Numbered from the stretch's first letter, positions 1 to 8,968 are shown. The stretch is DNA of 55,186 bases from an uncultured bacterium (GCA_937910695.1 CALEMW010000106.1:1-55186); one strand, 5' to 3'. The notes: a model not told the origin generated them from the sequence alone. Translations and numbers: made by a program.

Positions 1-2
1 GC

Positions 3-806
3 CTGCTCGGCGATGTGCTGAGTCTGACCCGCCTCGAACTTTACCTGCACCACGACCGTCCCCTGACCGGCGAAGAAACCGCCCGCTACCGCGACCTCGT
101 GAAGCGCCGCGGTGCAGGCGAACCCCTGCAGACCCTCATCGGCCAGACCGAGTTCTACTCCCGCGCCTTCAAGGTGGAGGCCGGTGTGTTCATACCCCGC
201 CCGGAAACCGAACTGCTCGTCGAACGCTGTGTCGCCCTGATGACGAGCGATACCAGCAGTCTGCTCAATCCGACGGCCCTGGAGATCGGCTGCGGCAGCG
301 GCGTGATCGGCGTGTCGCTGGCGGCCGAGATGCCGCGGTTGAGGGTGTGGACCTCGGACGTGAACCCTGCCGCAGTGGCGCTGACAGCGGTCAATGCGAG
401 GCGTCTGGGCGTGGGGGCGAGGGTCGAGCCCCTCGCGGGACCTCTGTTCAGACCCTTCCCGGCCCAGCTGCGGGGACAGGTTCACTTGTTGGTGAGTAAT
501 CCGCCCTACATTCCCAGCGACGTGGTGCCGACTCTCGACCGCGAAGTGGTCGATCACGACCCTCATGACGCCCTCGACGGCGGACCCGACGGCCTTGATG
601 TCTATCGCGCCATTGCCGCAGGTGCTGGAGCCTGGCTGACGCCCCGTGGCTTGGTGGCTCTCGAGATCGGCTATGATCAGGGCGTGAGCGTGCCGGAGAT
701 TCTGACGAATGCCGGCTTCGTCGACATCGAGGTGCGCAACGATCTCAACGGCCACCCGCGGGTCGTGACCGGGCGCTGGCCCGGAGCGGGCGACGGCTCG
801 AACTGA
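3..806 (+). CDS. prmC: Peptide chain release factor N5-glutamine methyltransferase (5' partial)
   Basis: PrmC methylates the Gln of the GGQ motif in release factors RF1 and RF2 using S-adenosylmethionine. The reading frame is open from the window edge and the first visible residues, LLGDVLSLTRLELYLHHDRP, match the inside of the PrmC N-terminal helical domain. The true start is therefore upstream, and the GTG at 15 is only the first internal start-like codon. A SAM-binding motif (ALEIGCGSGVIGVSLA) precedes the diagnostic NPPY motif in VSNPPYIPSDVV, which holds the substrate glutamine. The gene ends 43 bp before murA and probably shares its transcript; prfA is the usual upstream partner and is expected just outside the window. 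Confidence 0.95.
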   Translation: MLGDVLSLTRLELYLHHDRPLTGEETARYRDLVKRRGAGEPLQTLIGQTEFYSRAFKVEAGVFIPRPETELLVERCVALMTSDTSSLLNPTALEIGCGSGVIGVSLAAEMPRLRVWTSDVNPAAVALTAVNARRLGVGARVEPLAGPLFRPFPAQLRGQVHLLVSNPPYIPSDVVPTLDREVVDHDPHDALDGGPDGLDVYRAIAAGAGAWLTPRGLVALEIGYDQGVSVPEILTNAGFVDIEVRNDLNGHPRVVTGRWPGAGDGSN

Positions 807-849
807 CGGGCGCACGACGGGGGCCGTCCCCCCGGACCAGGAGGACGAC

Positions 850-2109
850 GTGGATCGTTTCGTGATCGAAGGACCGACCAAGCTTGCCGGCGAGGTGCGT
901 TGCAGCGGCGCCAAGAACGCCGTGCTGCCCCTGATGGCCGCAGCACTGCTCTCGCGAGGCGTCTCTGAGATCGGCAACGTGCCCGATCTGCGGGATGTGC
1001 GCACCTTCATGCGCCTGCTCGAAATCCTCGGGGCGAGGTGCCATCTCGAGGGTGGCGACCTGACCATCGACACCACGGCAGTGACCGGTGTCGAGGCCCC
1101 CTACGATCTGGTCAAGACCATGCGCGCGAGCATCTATGTCCTCGGTCCGTTGCTGGCCTACGGCGGAGAGGCCCGGGTCTCGTTGCCGGGTGGCTGCGCC
1201 TGGGGTCCGCGGCCCGTCAATCTGCACCTCGGCGGCTTGGAGAGGCTGGGCGCGAAAGTTCAGCTGGAGGCCGGATTCATCCACACCACAGCACCGGACG
1301 GCGGCCTGCAGGGCGGCAGCTTCCGCTTCGAGCCCAGCAGCGTGGGCGCCACCTGCAACGTGCTGATGGCGGCGACTCTTGCCGCAGGTCGGACAGAACT
1401 CAGCAACTGCGCCATAGAACCAGAAGTCACCCAGCTGGGCAGGGCCCTGGTGGCTGCCGGAGCCCGCATCGACGGTTTGGGGACGCCGACCCTGGTGATT
1501 CAAGGCGTGGGTGAACTTGATCCCATCCGCCACCGCGTCATTCCTGATCGCATCGAGGCCGGCACGTTTCTTTGCGCAGCGGCTCTTACCGGTGGCGACG
1601 TCGTGGTGCGCGACTGCGTTCCCGCTCATCTTGAATCCGCTCTCGCCGCCCTGGGCGACATGGGATGTCTGCTGGACGTCGGCACCGATTTCGTGCGGTT
1701 GCAGGCTCCGGAGCGGTTGCGCGCCGTGGAGATCGTGACGAGGCCGTACCCGGCCTTTCCAACCGACATGCAGGCCCAGTTCATGGCGGCCGCCTGCGTC
1801 GCCGAAGGTGTGAGTCATCTGACCGAGACGATTTATCCAGACCGCTTCACCCACACCGCCGAACTGCGTCGCCTGGGTGCTGAGATCCGCCTCGACGGCG
1901 CCACCGCCACCATCGTCGGCGTACCGGTGCTGGAAGGAGCGCCGGTCATGGCCACCGATCTGAGGGCATCGGCGGCGTTGGTCCTCGCCGGTGCTGCGGC
2001 CCGGGGCACCACGACCGTCGACCGCGTCTACCACATCGACCGGGGCTATGAGCGGATCGAGGCGAAGCTCAACGCCCTGGGCGCGCGCATCCGCCGGGAG
2101 AACGTATGA
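850..2109 (+). CDS. murA: UDP-N-acetylglucosamine 1-carboxyvinyltransferase
   Basis: MurA transfers enolpyruvate from PEP to UDP-GlcNAc, the first committed step of peptidoglycan synthesis in the cytoplasm. The 419-residue length is normal for the family. The N-terminal loop SGAKNAVLPL (about 19-28) carries the conserved Lys-Asn pair. The catalytic loop SLPGGCAWGPRPVNLHL has the cysteine at residue 116, so the enzyme is expected to be fosfomycin-sensitive rather than the Asp variant. The start is GTG at 850, chosen because a good Shine-Dalgarno (CAGGAGGA) lies just upstream and the protein begins at the usual family position. The stop overlaps the selB start (ATGA), which suggests translational coupling. 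Confidence 0.97.
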   Translation: MDRFVIEGPTKLAGEVRCSGAKNAVLPLMAAALLSRGVSEIGNVPDLRDVRTFMRLLEILGARCHLEGGDLTIDTTAVTGVEAPYDLVKTMRASIYVLGPLLAYGGEARVSLPGGCAWGPRPVNLHLGGLERLGAKVQLEAGFIHTTAPDGGLQGGSFRFEPSSVGATCNVLMAATLAAGRTELSNCAIEPEVTQLGRALVAAGARIDGLGTPTLVIQGVGELDPIRHRVIPDRIEAGTFLCAAALTGGDVVVRDCVPAHLESALAALGDMGCLLDVGTDFVRLQAPERLRAVEIVTRPYPAFPTDMQAQFMAAACVAEGVSHLTETIYPDRFTHTAELRRLGAEIRLDGATATIVGVPVLEGAPVMATDLRASAALVLAGAAARGTTTVDRVYHIDRGYERIEAKLNALGARIRRENV

Positions 2110-4001
2110 GCGAACGCCGGCACTACATCCTGGGCACAGCGGGACATGTGGACCATGGCAAGTCGGCCCTGGTCAAGGCGTTGACCGGCGTGGAAACCGA
2201 CCGTCTCAAAGAGGAGCGCCAGCGAGGCATCAGCATCGAGCTGGGCTTCGCCGAGTTCCCCCTTGATGATGACGTCCTGCTTGGAGTGGTAGACGTGCCC
2301 GGCCACGAACGCTTCGTCAAGCAGATGGTTGCGGGCGCCGGCGGCGTGGACCTTGCATTCCTGGTGGTGGCCGCCGATGAAGGTGTGATGCCTCAGACCG
2401 TCGAACATCTGGAGATCCTCGCCCAGCTCGATGTGCGGGGCGGTGTGATCGTCGTGACCAAAACCGATCTGGTGGATCGTGAGCTGGCGGAAGTGGCGGC
2501 CGAAGAAGTGCGTGACCTTTGTGCCGGCACGTTCCTGGCCGACAAACCCGCCGTGCTCGTCTCGGCCCACACGGGTGAAGGGCTGGACGATCTGAGAGCG
2601 GCCCTCCGGGCCGAGGTCGACGCCTTGCCGCCTCGTACCCACGACGGCCCGTTCCGCCTGCCCGTGGACCGGGTGTTCAGCATGCCGGGTGCGGGTGTGA
2701 TCGTGACCGGCACCTGTTGGGACGGCACCGTAGCTGCGGGCGACCAGTTGGTGCTCGAGCCGGGGGGCGCCAAACTTCGCGTACGCGACGTTCAGGCTCA
2801 CGGAGCGGTGACCGAACGTGGTGTCTCGGGCCAGCGTCTGGCCCTGGCTCTCCACGGCGTGAAGAAGGATGATGTGGAACGTGGCGATCAGGTCGTGGCG
2901 CCCGGCGCCGTGCAACCGACTCTGCGTATCGACGCCCGCGTAACCCTCGTGTCCCACTTCAAGGGTGAGCTCAAGAACCGCCAGAGAGTGCACGTTCATC
3001 ATGCAGGGCGCGAGGTCCTCGGAAGGGTGATTCTTCTGGACCGCGAGGAGATGTCCCACGAATCCTTGAATCCGACCGGTTTGGTGCAGATCCACCTGGA
3101 GAAGCGCCTCGTGGCCCGCCCCGGCGACCGTTTCGTGCTGCGTTTCTATTCACCGCTGATCACCATGGCCGGCGGCCGCATTCTCTCGACCGAGCCGCCT
3201 GTCCGCAAACGCTTCAACGAAGCTTCCCTGGCCGAGCTGTCCATCTTCGAGGATGGGGGCGCCGACGACCTGTTCCGTCAAAAACTGCTCGAGGCCGGCA
3301 CAGAAGGTCTGTTGATCCGCGAGCATGAGGTCTTCGCCGACGACCAGGCGACGATCCGCGCCGGCAAGCGTCTTTACCACACCGAAGTGGCTTCTGGAGT
3401 CGGGGCCCAGGTTGCCGATCTGCTGTCCGTCTACATCCAGCGCTATGCCCTGCGCCGGGGCATGCCCCGCGAAGAAATGCGCCGCCGCGTGAAGTTCAAG
3501 GGCGGCAGCGCCGAGTGGAACGTATTCTGCGAAGCGGTGGGTGGGGAGCACGGCTGGTGTTCGGAAGGCGACCGAGTCGTGCCTGTGGAGCGGGCTCCTC
3601 TGCCGAGAGAGATCGAGGCCGCCGTGACGGCCCTCACGGCGGCATTGACCAAAGCCGGTCTGCAGTGGCCCGGCTCCGAGGAGCTCTTGAAGGCCCTGCC
3701 TGGAGGCCGTGACCATGGCTATCCGCCGGAGGAATGGCTGCGCCACCTCCAGGAGCGCGGAGATGCGGTGACCGTCGCCCCCGACTACGTTGTCGCCGCG
3801 GCAGCCATCAACGGCCTGCACACTGCCCTGCGAGGCTGGTTCGCCGAGCACGAGGAGATGAACTTTTCCGAGTTCCGCGAGCTCAGCGGATTGGCCCGCA
3901 AGCTGGGCATCCCGCTGCTCGAACACCTGGACCGCAGCGGTTGGACCCGACGCGCCGGCGACGTGCGCACGGCGGGTCCGCATCTGAGCGAGGATTCATG
4001 A
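2106..4001 (+). CDS. selB: Selenocysteine-specific translation elongation factor
   Basis: SelB is a GTPase that delivers Sec-tRNA to UGA codons marked by a SECIS hairpin. The G1 motif GTAGHVDHGKS (residues 10-20), the switch region RGISIELGFAEF, the G3 motif DVPGHE and the G4 motif TKTD are all visible. The long C-terminal part (about 340-631) corresponds to the winged-helix domains that bind SECIS RNA, and the length is typical of SelB rather than EF-Tu. It overlaps murA by 4 bp, and its stop overlaps the ispG start, so murA-selB-ispG look co-transcribed. selA, selC and selD are not in the window. Its presence implies that the genome encodes selenoproteins, but I found no convincing in-frame UGA here. 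Confidence 0.95.
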   Translation: MSERRHYILGTAGHVDHGKSALVKALTGVETDRLKEERQRGISIELGFAEFPLDDDVLLGVVDVPGHERFVKQMVAGAGGVDLAFLVVAADEGVMPQTVEHLEILAQLDVRGGVIVVTKTDLVDRELAEVAAEEVRDLCAGTFLADKPAVLVSAHTGEGLDDLRAALRAEVDALPPRTHDGPFRLPVDRVFSMPGAGVIVTGTCWDGTVAAGDQLVLEPGGAKLRVRDVQAHGAVTERGVSGQRLALALHGVKKDDVERGDQVVAPGAVQPTLRIDARVTLVSHFKGELKNRQRVHVHHAGREVLGRVILLDREEMSHESLNPTGLVQIHLEKRLVARPGDRFVLRFYSPLITMAGGRILSTEPPVRKRFNEASLAELSIFEDGGADDLFRQKLLEAGTEGLLIREHEVFADDQATIRAGKRLYHTEVASGVGAQVADLLSVYIQRYALRRGMPREEMRRRVKFKGGSAEWNVFCEAVGGEHGWCSEGDRVVPVERAPLPREIEAAVTALTAALTKAGLQWPGSEELLKALPGGRDHGYPPEEWLRHLQERGDAVTVAPDYVVAAAAINGLHTALRGWFAEHEEMNFSEFRELSGLARKLGIPLLEHLDRSGWTRRAGDVRTAGPHLSEDS

Positions 4002-5080
4002 GCGTATCTGATCGTCAGCCTGTCACGGCTCCCCGCCGCCCCACCCGCCAGGTGACCGTCGGCGATCTGACCATCGGCGGCGATGCGCCGGTGCGTGTGC
4101 AGACGATGACCACGACGATCACCGGCGACCTGCTCGCCACCGGCCAGCAGATCATGGAATTGGCCAGCGCCGGCGCCGAACTGGTGCGCGTGACGGTCAA
4201 CGACGATGCCGCCGCCGAGGCCCTGCCCTTGCTGGTGAAGGGTGCGAACGTGCCCTTGGTCGCCGACATCCACTACCAGCATGAGCTGGCTCTGCGGTCC
4301 ATCGAAGCCGGCGTGGCCAAGCTGCGCATCAACCCCGGCAACATCGGTTCTCGCGACAAAGTGCGCGAAGTGGTTCAGGCCGCCAAGGATGCCGGCGTGC
4401 CGATCCGCGTGGGTGTGAACAAGGGCAGTCTGCACAGGCGCTACGAGAAGCTCGCAGCGACCGACCCCGCCGGAGCCCTGGTCCAGAGCGCCTTGGACGA
4501 ACTCGAAGTCTTCGAGCAGCTCGACTACCGTGACGTGCTCGTGAGCTTGAAATCGAGCGAGCCCATGGAGGTTATCGAGGCCTGCCGTCGCTTCGCGAAG
4601 ATCTCCGATGTGCCACAACATCTGGGCGTGACCGAGGCCGGCACCCTGGCCGCGGGCATCGCGCGTTCGACTACGGCCATGGGCGTGTTGCTGGCCGAAG
4701 GTATCGGCGATACGGTGCGCATATCTCTGGCTGACGATCCCGTCTACGAGGTCAACGCTGCCTTCCATATGCTCCAGGCCCTGGGGCTGCGGGAGGGCAA
4801 AGCGCGGGTTGTGGCGTGCCCCACCTGCGGGCGCGTCGAAGTGGACGTAGTGGCCCTGGCGAATCGTGTCGAGGAGCTGGCCAAGGACCTGCCCGGTGAC
4901 CGCGTGATTTCGGTGCTCGGCTGCATCGTCAACGGGCCGGGGGAGGCCAAGGCTGCGGATCTGGGGATTGCGGCGGGAAGGACCAAGGTGGCGATCTACC
5001 GCAAAGGGGTGCTGCATCGGCAGGTGGACAAGGCCGAGTTGGACGCGGTTTTGGAAGAGGAGATCGAGCGGTTGCGTTGA
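3998..5080 (+). CDS. ispG: 4-hydroxy-3-methylbut-2-enyl diphosphate synthase (flavodoxin/ferredoxin)
   Basis: IspG (GcpE) converts MEcPP to HMBPP in the non-mevalonate isoprenoid pathway and uses a [4Fe-4S] cluster. An upstream open frame of 88 codons exists, but the real start is the ATG at 3998, which overlaps the selB stop; the protein is then a normal 360 residues. Early TIM-barrel motifs (VRVQTMTTT, RVTVNDDAAAEAL, LVADIHY) and the cluster ligands in ACPTCGR and LGCIVNGPGEA are all present. ispD of the same pathway lies at 37902, so both support an active MEP pathway. It ends about 30 bp before the promoter of the next gene. Confidence 0.96.
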   Translation: MSVSDRQPVTAPRRPTRQVTVGDLTIGGDAPVRVQTMTTTITGDLLATGQQIMELASAGAELVRVTVNDDAAAEALPLLVKGANVPLVADIHYQHELALRSIEAGVAKLRINPGNIGSRDKVREVVQAAKDAGVPIRVGVNKGSLHRRYEKLAATDPAGALVQSALDELEVFEQLDYRDVLVSLKSSEPMEVIEACRRFAKISDVPQHLGVTEAGTLAAGIARSTTAMGVLLAEGIGDTVRISLADDPVYEVNAAFHMLQALGLREGKARVVACPTCGRVEVDVVALANRVEELAKDLPGDRVISVLGCIVNGPGEAKAADLGIAAGRTKVAIYRKGVLHRQVDKAELDAVLEEEIERLR

Positions 5081-5110
5081 CCGCGATCTTCTGAAACCGC
5101 ACGGTTAACA

Positions 5111-5141
5111 TTGAATATCTGCAGTCCTAATGTGGTATAAT
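5111..5141 (+). promoter_or_regulatory. Sigma-70-type promoter of the secreted protein gene at 5170
   Basis: A perfect -10 box TATAAT lies at 5136-5141, with TTGAAT at 5111-5116 as a 4/6 match to the -35 box and a 19-bp spacer, which is slightly long. A Shine-Dalgarno (CAGGGGGA) and the ATG at 5170 follow. Confidence 0.65.
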
Positions 5142-5169
5142 TCCGCGACATACTCACAGGGGGAAAACC

Positions 5170-5793
5170 ATGAAATATCTGATCCTGATCGCCATCCTCG
5201 TTGCCACCGCTTTGCCTGTCGCGGCTCAACCCAACATGGACGGCATGGACTTCCCGCCCCTGATGTGGCAGGACGGCATGCGCATCTTCTTCGACGCCTC
5301 GGTTACCTGGGCCTGGGGCGGCATCCTCCAGAATCCTCTCTGGGAGCTCTGGCAAACCACAACGGTCACCGACGCCTACCTCGTGCTGACCCATCCCACC
5401 CGATCCGAACTCGGCGGCTATCAGGTGCGCATGAGCCTGGAGGGCAACCACATAGTGTTGTCGGAGGAAGTCGTCGGCCTGCCGCTCTCGGTGTTGCTCG
5501 ACGGGGATGAACTGACGGTGGCCTACGACCCGCCGCGGCCCATGAACGGCGATCCCGTGGTGCTCTATCACTGGAGCCTGCTCAACGTGCCCTTCACGCC
5601 CGTGTCCTTCTTCCTGATGCCGCCGGCGGCCCACGCCACGCCCGTCTACTTCGACGGCGCGGGCGCGACGGTGCCGTCGAACACCTACAACGGGGCCGGG
5701 AACGAGTACGCCATCCCGGTGGCCATGCTCAACGGCGCCACGGTGGACAACGAGATCGCCACATGGAGCGACGTGAAGGCCCTGTTCCGCTAG
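5170..5793 (+). CDS. Small secreted protein with C-terminal WSxxKxLFR tag
   Basis: I do not recognise a named family. The protein has 207 residues. A clear signal peptide (MKYLILIAILVATALPVAAQ) is cleaved about residue 20, so it is exported. The mature part is rich in aromatic residues, Pro and beta-prone segments, with no cysteines or catalytic motif. The last 16 residues, VDNEIATWSDVKALFR, form a tag that recurs at the end of four other exported proteins in this window. It has its own promoter with a perfect -10 box and is not part of the ispG operon. Parts of the middle region resemble the protein at 39680-40246, which may be a distant paralogue. Convergent rqcH follows after a hairpin. 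Confidence 0.85.
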   Translation: MKYLILIAILVATALPVAAQPNMDGMDFPPLMWQDGMRIFFDASVTWAWGGILQNPLWELWQTTTVTDAYLVLTHPTRSELGGYQVRMSLEGNHIVLSEEVVGLPLSVLLDGDELTVAYDPPRPMNGDPVVLYHWSLLNVPFTPVSFFLMPPAAHATPVYFDGAGATVPSNTYNGAGNEYAIPVAMLNGATVDNEIATWSDVKALFR

Positions 5794-5812
5794 TTCGGCT
5801 TGAGATGAAGAA

Positions 5813-5841
5813 ACGGGCGATCAGTGCTGCTGGTCGCCCGT
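5813..5841. terminator. Hairpin between convergent genes
   Basis: The 8-bp arms ACGGGCGA (5813-5820) and TCGCCCGT (5834-5841) enclose a 13-nt loop. It lies 20 bp after the stop of the plus-strand gene and overlaps the last codons of the convergent rqcH-like gene. An A-rich stretch precedes it, which becomes a U-rich tail when read from the minus strand. Confidence 0.4.
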
Positions 5842-7272
5842 GATCATGGGCTCGACCATCAGCGTCTTGACCCGTTGGGGCAAGGCCGCTCCCGCCGCCG
5901 ACTTGCGCGGTTTCCGCACATACTTCCGCAACGTCATCATGACCGGCACGATGCCTGACGTGCGCCCCTTGGAGTGGTGTGCCGCGATGGCGGCGGCCTT
6001 TTCGAGTACGGCTTTGGGCACTTGGTCCGGCTGGCCGCCCGTGCGCAGGATCACGTGGCTGCCGGGCACGCCCTGGGCGTGGAACCACCAGTCGTCGGGA
6101 GACGAGGCGCGGTGGGTGAGTTCGTCGTTCTCCAGGTTGCTGCGGCCGACCCAGACCTCCCAGCGATCATCGACGAGGTAGCGGCGGAAGGGCTTGTCGG
6201 AAGGCGGGGTGGCGATGCGCTCGCCGCGGGATGTGCGGCCTGGCAGCAAGTCGTCGTGGGTGGCGCGCCAGGCGGCGAGGGCTTCCAGAGCAGCGTCGTG
6301 GTCGTCATCGTCGACAGCTGCCAGGTTTTCGGCGGCGGCTTCGAGGCCGGCGAGCGCCGTGACGGCGTCGGTGTGGCGGGTGCGGATGGTCTCGAGCCCG
6401 CGCTGGGCCTTGCGGGCCTTCTTGAAGCAGTCCTCCATGTTTGCGTGCGGCGGTTTGGCGGGGTCGAGGGTGATGACGTGGTCGACGCCCTCGGCATCGC
6501 CCAGCACGACCTCGGTCAGGCCCTGGGTCAGGGTGTGCAGATGGATGGCCAGGGTTTCGCCGATCAATCGCCAATGGTCGCCGTCGTCGGCCGCGCCCAG
6601 GTCGCGGGCCAGGTTGTCGCGCAGGCGTTCGGCGCCGTCGCGGGCGCGGCGCAGATCCGTTTCGTGGCGGTGGCGCGTCTCGGCGATCAGGGCCGCCGTC
6701 AGGTGTGTGGGGGCCTCGTGGCGGAAGAGGTTCGCGGCGTCGGCGGGAGTCGGCTCTGTGGGGACCGCAGCGTATTCTCGCGGCGGCTCGAGCAGCAGAG
6801 GATGGGGCGAGGGGTGAGCCGACCAGAGACGGCGCTGTTCCCCGTCGATCAGCGCGGTGTTGCCGCGGGGGCCGAACAGCTGGTGCAGCAGGTGGAGCGG
6901 GGATCCCGTCGGGGTCCGCAGTTCCAGGACGAGGACGAGATCCTCGGGCAGCACGCCTGCACGCACGAAGGTCGCGCCGAGCAGGTGGGGCGTGACCCAC
7001 ACGTCGCGCTGCTTCTCGCGGCCGAGAGCGTCGAGCACGGGCGGGGCGGGGGAGCGGTCGGCGTCCCAGCACAGTGCGGCGCCGGTTCGAGCCGTGAAAA
7101 AACAATGCACGGGTGGAGCCGACTCCTCCCGTGTATCGATCAGGGTCAGCCTTAGCCAGCCCGGTCCTCCTCCGACGCGGTCCACCCGCCGGCCGGCGCA
7201 GCGCCGGTCCCAGTCGCGGGCCAGGGCGGCCAAGTGGCCGTGTCGCCGCCAGGGGTAGGGCAGGTCGGCCAT
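5821..7272 (-). CDS. RqcH/Rqc2-like NFACT protein of ribosome quality control, with altered DR motif
   Basis: RqcH-type proteins bind stalled 50S subunits and, with Ala-tRNA, add C-terminal alanine tails. The protein has 483 residues: an NFACT-N-like region (about 1-180), a helical coiled-coil middle (about 185-340) and a good NFACT-R domain (about 365-475) with the signature DDWWFHAQGVPGSHVILR. In the position of the conserved Asp-Arg pair that family members need for tailing (D97/R98 in Bacillus subtilis), I read PEDLVLVLELRT, that is Asp111-Leu112, so the Arg appears to be lost. Alanine tailing may therefore be absent or altered. The ATG directly abuts the stop of the gene at 7273, so the two are probably co-transcribed. 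Confidence 0.8.
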   Translation of the reverse strand: MADLPYPWRRHGHLAALARDWDRRCAGRRVDRVGGGPGWLRLTLIDTREESAPPVHCFFTARTGAALCWDADRSPAPPVLDALGREKQRDVWVTPHLLGATFVRAGVLPEDLVLVLELRTPTGSPLHLLHQLFGPRGNTALIDGEQRRLWSAHPSPHPLLLEPPREYAAVPTEPTPADAANLFRHEAPTHLTAALIAETRHRHETDLRRARDGAERLRDNLARDLGAADDGDHWRLIGETLAIHLHTLTQGLTEVVLGDAEGVDHVITLDPAKPPHANMEDCFKKARKAQRGLETIRTRHTDAVTALAGLEAAAENLAAVDDDDHDAALEALAAWRATHDDLLPGRTSRGERIATPPSDKPFRRYLVDDRWEVWVGRSNLENDELTHRASSPDDWWFHAQGVPGSHVILRTGGQPDQVPKAVLEKAAAIAAHHSKGRTSGIVPVMMTLRKYVRKPRKSAAGAALPQRVKTLMVEPMITGDQQH

Positions 7273-7761
7273 CTAGAAGAAGTTCAGGCCGGCCAGGATC
7301 TTGAGATCGTTGGCGTAGTCGCTCAGGCCCAGCTTCAGTTCGAAGAACATCTCCTTCTTGTCGTCCATGCGCTTCTTCATGCCGGCGACGCCGTTGATGA
7401 CCATCTTGTTCTGGGACTTGAGGGACGAGGAGACGCCGCCAGATATTTCGTCATCGTAGTTGATGACATTGAATCCCAGTTCGCCGCCCACATACGGCTG
7501 GAAGCCGTTCATGTTGGAGCTCAGGAAGGCGTAGTGCAGGGCCGCATTGAAGGAGTAGATCGAGATGTTGTCGCCGAAGCCGAACTCCACGTTGGGCACG
7601 ATGTTCATCTCGGGGCTCAGGTCCTTGGCCAGCAGCTGGCCGCCGACGAAGAACTGGTCGGGACTTGTGGCCCAGCCGCCGCGCACGCCGAAGGGGTTGG
7701 TGCCGGCGGTGGCCGTAGTTGCGACGATAATCAGAAACACGATGATGCACAGACGTTTCAT
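7273..7761 (-). CDS. Small outer-membrane beta-barrel protein
   Basis: The 162-residue protein begins with a signal peptide (MKRLCIIVFLIIVATTATA) and then alternates hydrophobic and polar residues, as short transmembrane beta strands do. It ends in LAGLNFF, a C-terminal aromatic signal recognised by the BAM machinery. This fits an 8-stranded barrel of the OmpX/OmpA-barrel size class; I cannot name a family. A good Shine-Dalgarno (GGGGGAG) sits before the ATG. It is the first gene of a minus-strand pair with the rqcH-like gene and diverges from the gene at 7944 across 182 bp, which must hold both promoters. Confidence 0.75.
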   Translation of the reverse strand: MKRLCIIVFLIIVATTATAGTNPFGVRGGWATSPDQFFVGGQLLAKDLSPEMNIVPNVEFGFGDNISIYSFNAALHYAFLSSNMNGFQPYVGGELGFNVINYDDEISGGVSSSLKSQNKMVINGVAGMKKRMDDKKEMFFELKLGLSDYANDLKILAGLNFF

Positions 7762-7943
7762 GGAGGGCTCCCCCTGAGTTGATGGGACGATTGATAACGG
7801 GCAGGAGGATGAAGTCTCAGAGGTATTTCGTCAATAGTGCAGCTAGATTTGTGTGTGCAACTTATCGATGTCTCGCATGGTGTTCATTTCCCATACCGCC
7901 TCCAGGCAGGAGGCGATTTCGGTTGAGAACTCAGGGGGACCCC

Positions 7944-8948
7944 ATGAACATCAGGTTGCTGTCGTTGTTCGTCGTGCTGACCGTCTCGGCGGCTGGAGCC
8001 GCCACCATCCACGTGCCCGTCGATCATGCGTCCGTCGGGCTGGCCGTTGCTGCCGCCGCCGACGGCGATACAGTTCAGGTGGCGGCCGGAACCTACAGCG
8101 GCGCCGGGAATCACGACATCCAGATTGATGGTATGGGGCTTGTGCTAATCGCTCCTGACGGCCCGGAGCTCACCATCATTGACTGCCAAGGCCTGGGTCT
8201 GGGCTTCAATATCCGCAACGGCGCGGATGTCCACATCGAGGGTTTCACAATCCTCAACGCCTCCGGGGGCAATGGCAGTGCCGTGGTTGTCTACCAATCG
8301 ACCGCCGTGATCGCAAGCTGTGTCTTCGAGCTCAACTCCGTCAGCATGAACGCCGGGGCCGTCTGGATCGGCTACACCACCTCGTCGTCCTCTGTCCTCG
8401 ACTGTGAATTCCGCGGCAACACGAGCGTTTACAGAGCCGGCGCTCTGATGATCGATCATGCCGAGGCTCAGATAGCCCGTTGCCTCTTCGTTGAAAACAC
8501 TGCAGGCACCCTCGGCGGCGGTGCCATGCACTTCAACTCTTCGACTGCCACTGTTGACGCCTGTATCCTCATGCGCAACGACGGTGGCGCTGGGGCCGGC
8601 GGCATCGAGGCCGATTCCTCCATAGCGACGACGGTCTCCAACACCATCATCGCCTTCAGCAGCGCCGGAGCCGCAGCCAACGGCGGTATTTACACCCATT
8701 GCATCGCCTGGAACAACTTGGGCGGCAACGATCTCGGCGATCCGGTGAACAACCTCGCCGTCGATCCCCTGTTCTGCAATCCTGAGGGTGACGACTTCCT
8801 GGTCTGTGCCGACTCGCCCGCCCTTTCCGGATCCTTGAACAATCCCTGGGGTGAGGATGTTGGATTCCTGGGCCAGGGTTGTGCTGCTTGCAGCGGTGTC
8901 GCCAACGAAGACCTGAGCTGGAGCGATGTCAAAACGTTGTTCCGCTGA
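7944..8948 (+). CDS. Secreted right-handed beta-helix protein with C-terminal WSxxKxLFR tag
   Basis: An open frame reaches back to 7779, but the ATG at 7944 follows a Shine-Dalgarno (CAGGGGGA) and starts a signal peptide (MNIRLLSLFVVLTVSAAGAA), giving 334 residues. The mature protein has the rung-like pattern of parallel beta-helix proteins (pectate-lyase superfold): repeated short strands such as GADVHIEGFTILNASG, NTSVYRAGALMIDH and LGGGAMHFNSSTATVDACIL. The start IHVPVDHASVGLAVAAAADGD is the usual entry of secreted beta-helix proteins. No catalytic residues can be assigned. It ends VANEDLSWSDVKTLFR, the 16-residue tag shared with four other exported proteins, and a strong hairpin follows the stop. 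Confidence 0.85.
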   Translation: MNIRLLSLFVVLTVSAAGAATIHVPVDHASVGLAVAAAADGDTVQVAAGTYSGAGNHDIQIDGMGLVLIAPDGPELTIIDCQGLGLGFNIRNGADVHIEGFTILNASGGNGSAVVVYQSTAVIASCVFELNSVSMNAGAVWIGYTTSSSSVLDCEFRGNTSVYRAGALMIDHAEAQIARCLFVENTAGTLGGGAMHFNSSTATVDACILMRNDGGAGAGGIEADSSIATTVSNTIIAFSSAGAAANGGIYTHCIAWNNLGGNDLGDPVNNLAVDPLFCNPEGDDFLVCADSPALSGSLNNPWGEDVGFLGQGCAACSGVANEDLSWSDVKTLFR

Positions 8949-8968
8949 TCGTCAGTCGATGCCTGAGC

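Noticed and set aside
745..2034. Long open frame opposite murA
   Set aside because: It is a shadow produced by high GC content and codon use of murA; its product has no recognisable motif and many His/Gly/Gln-rich stretches. The same applies to large frames opposite selB, ispG, coaBC, the protease and the MATE gene.
3734..3997. N-terminal extension of ispG
   Set aside because: It overlaps selB coding sequence; the ATG at 3998 gives the normal length and opening.
4000..5080. Search for a selenocysteine UGA in this window, prompted by selB
   Set aside because: No gene ends at a TGA that is followed by conserved in-frame homologous sequence; no Sec candidate could be supported.
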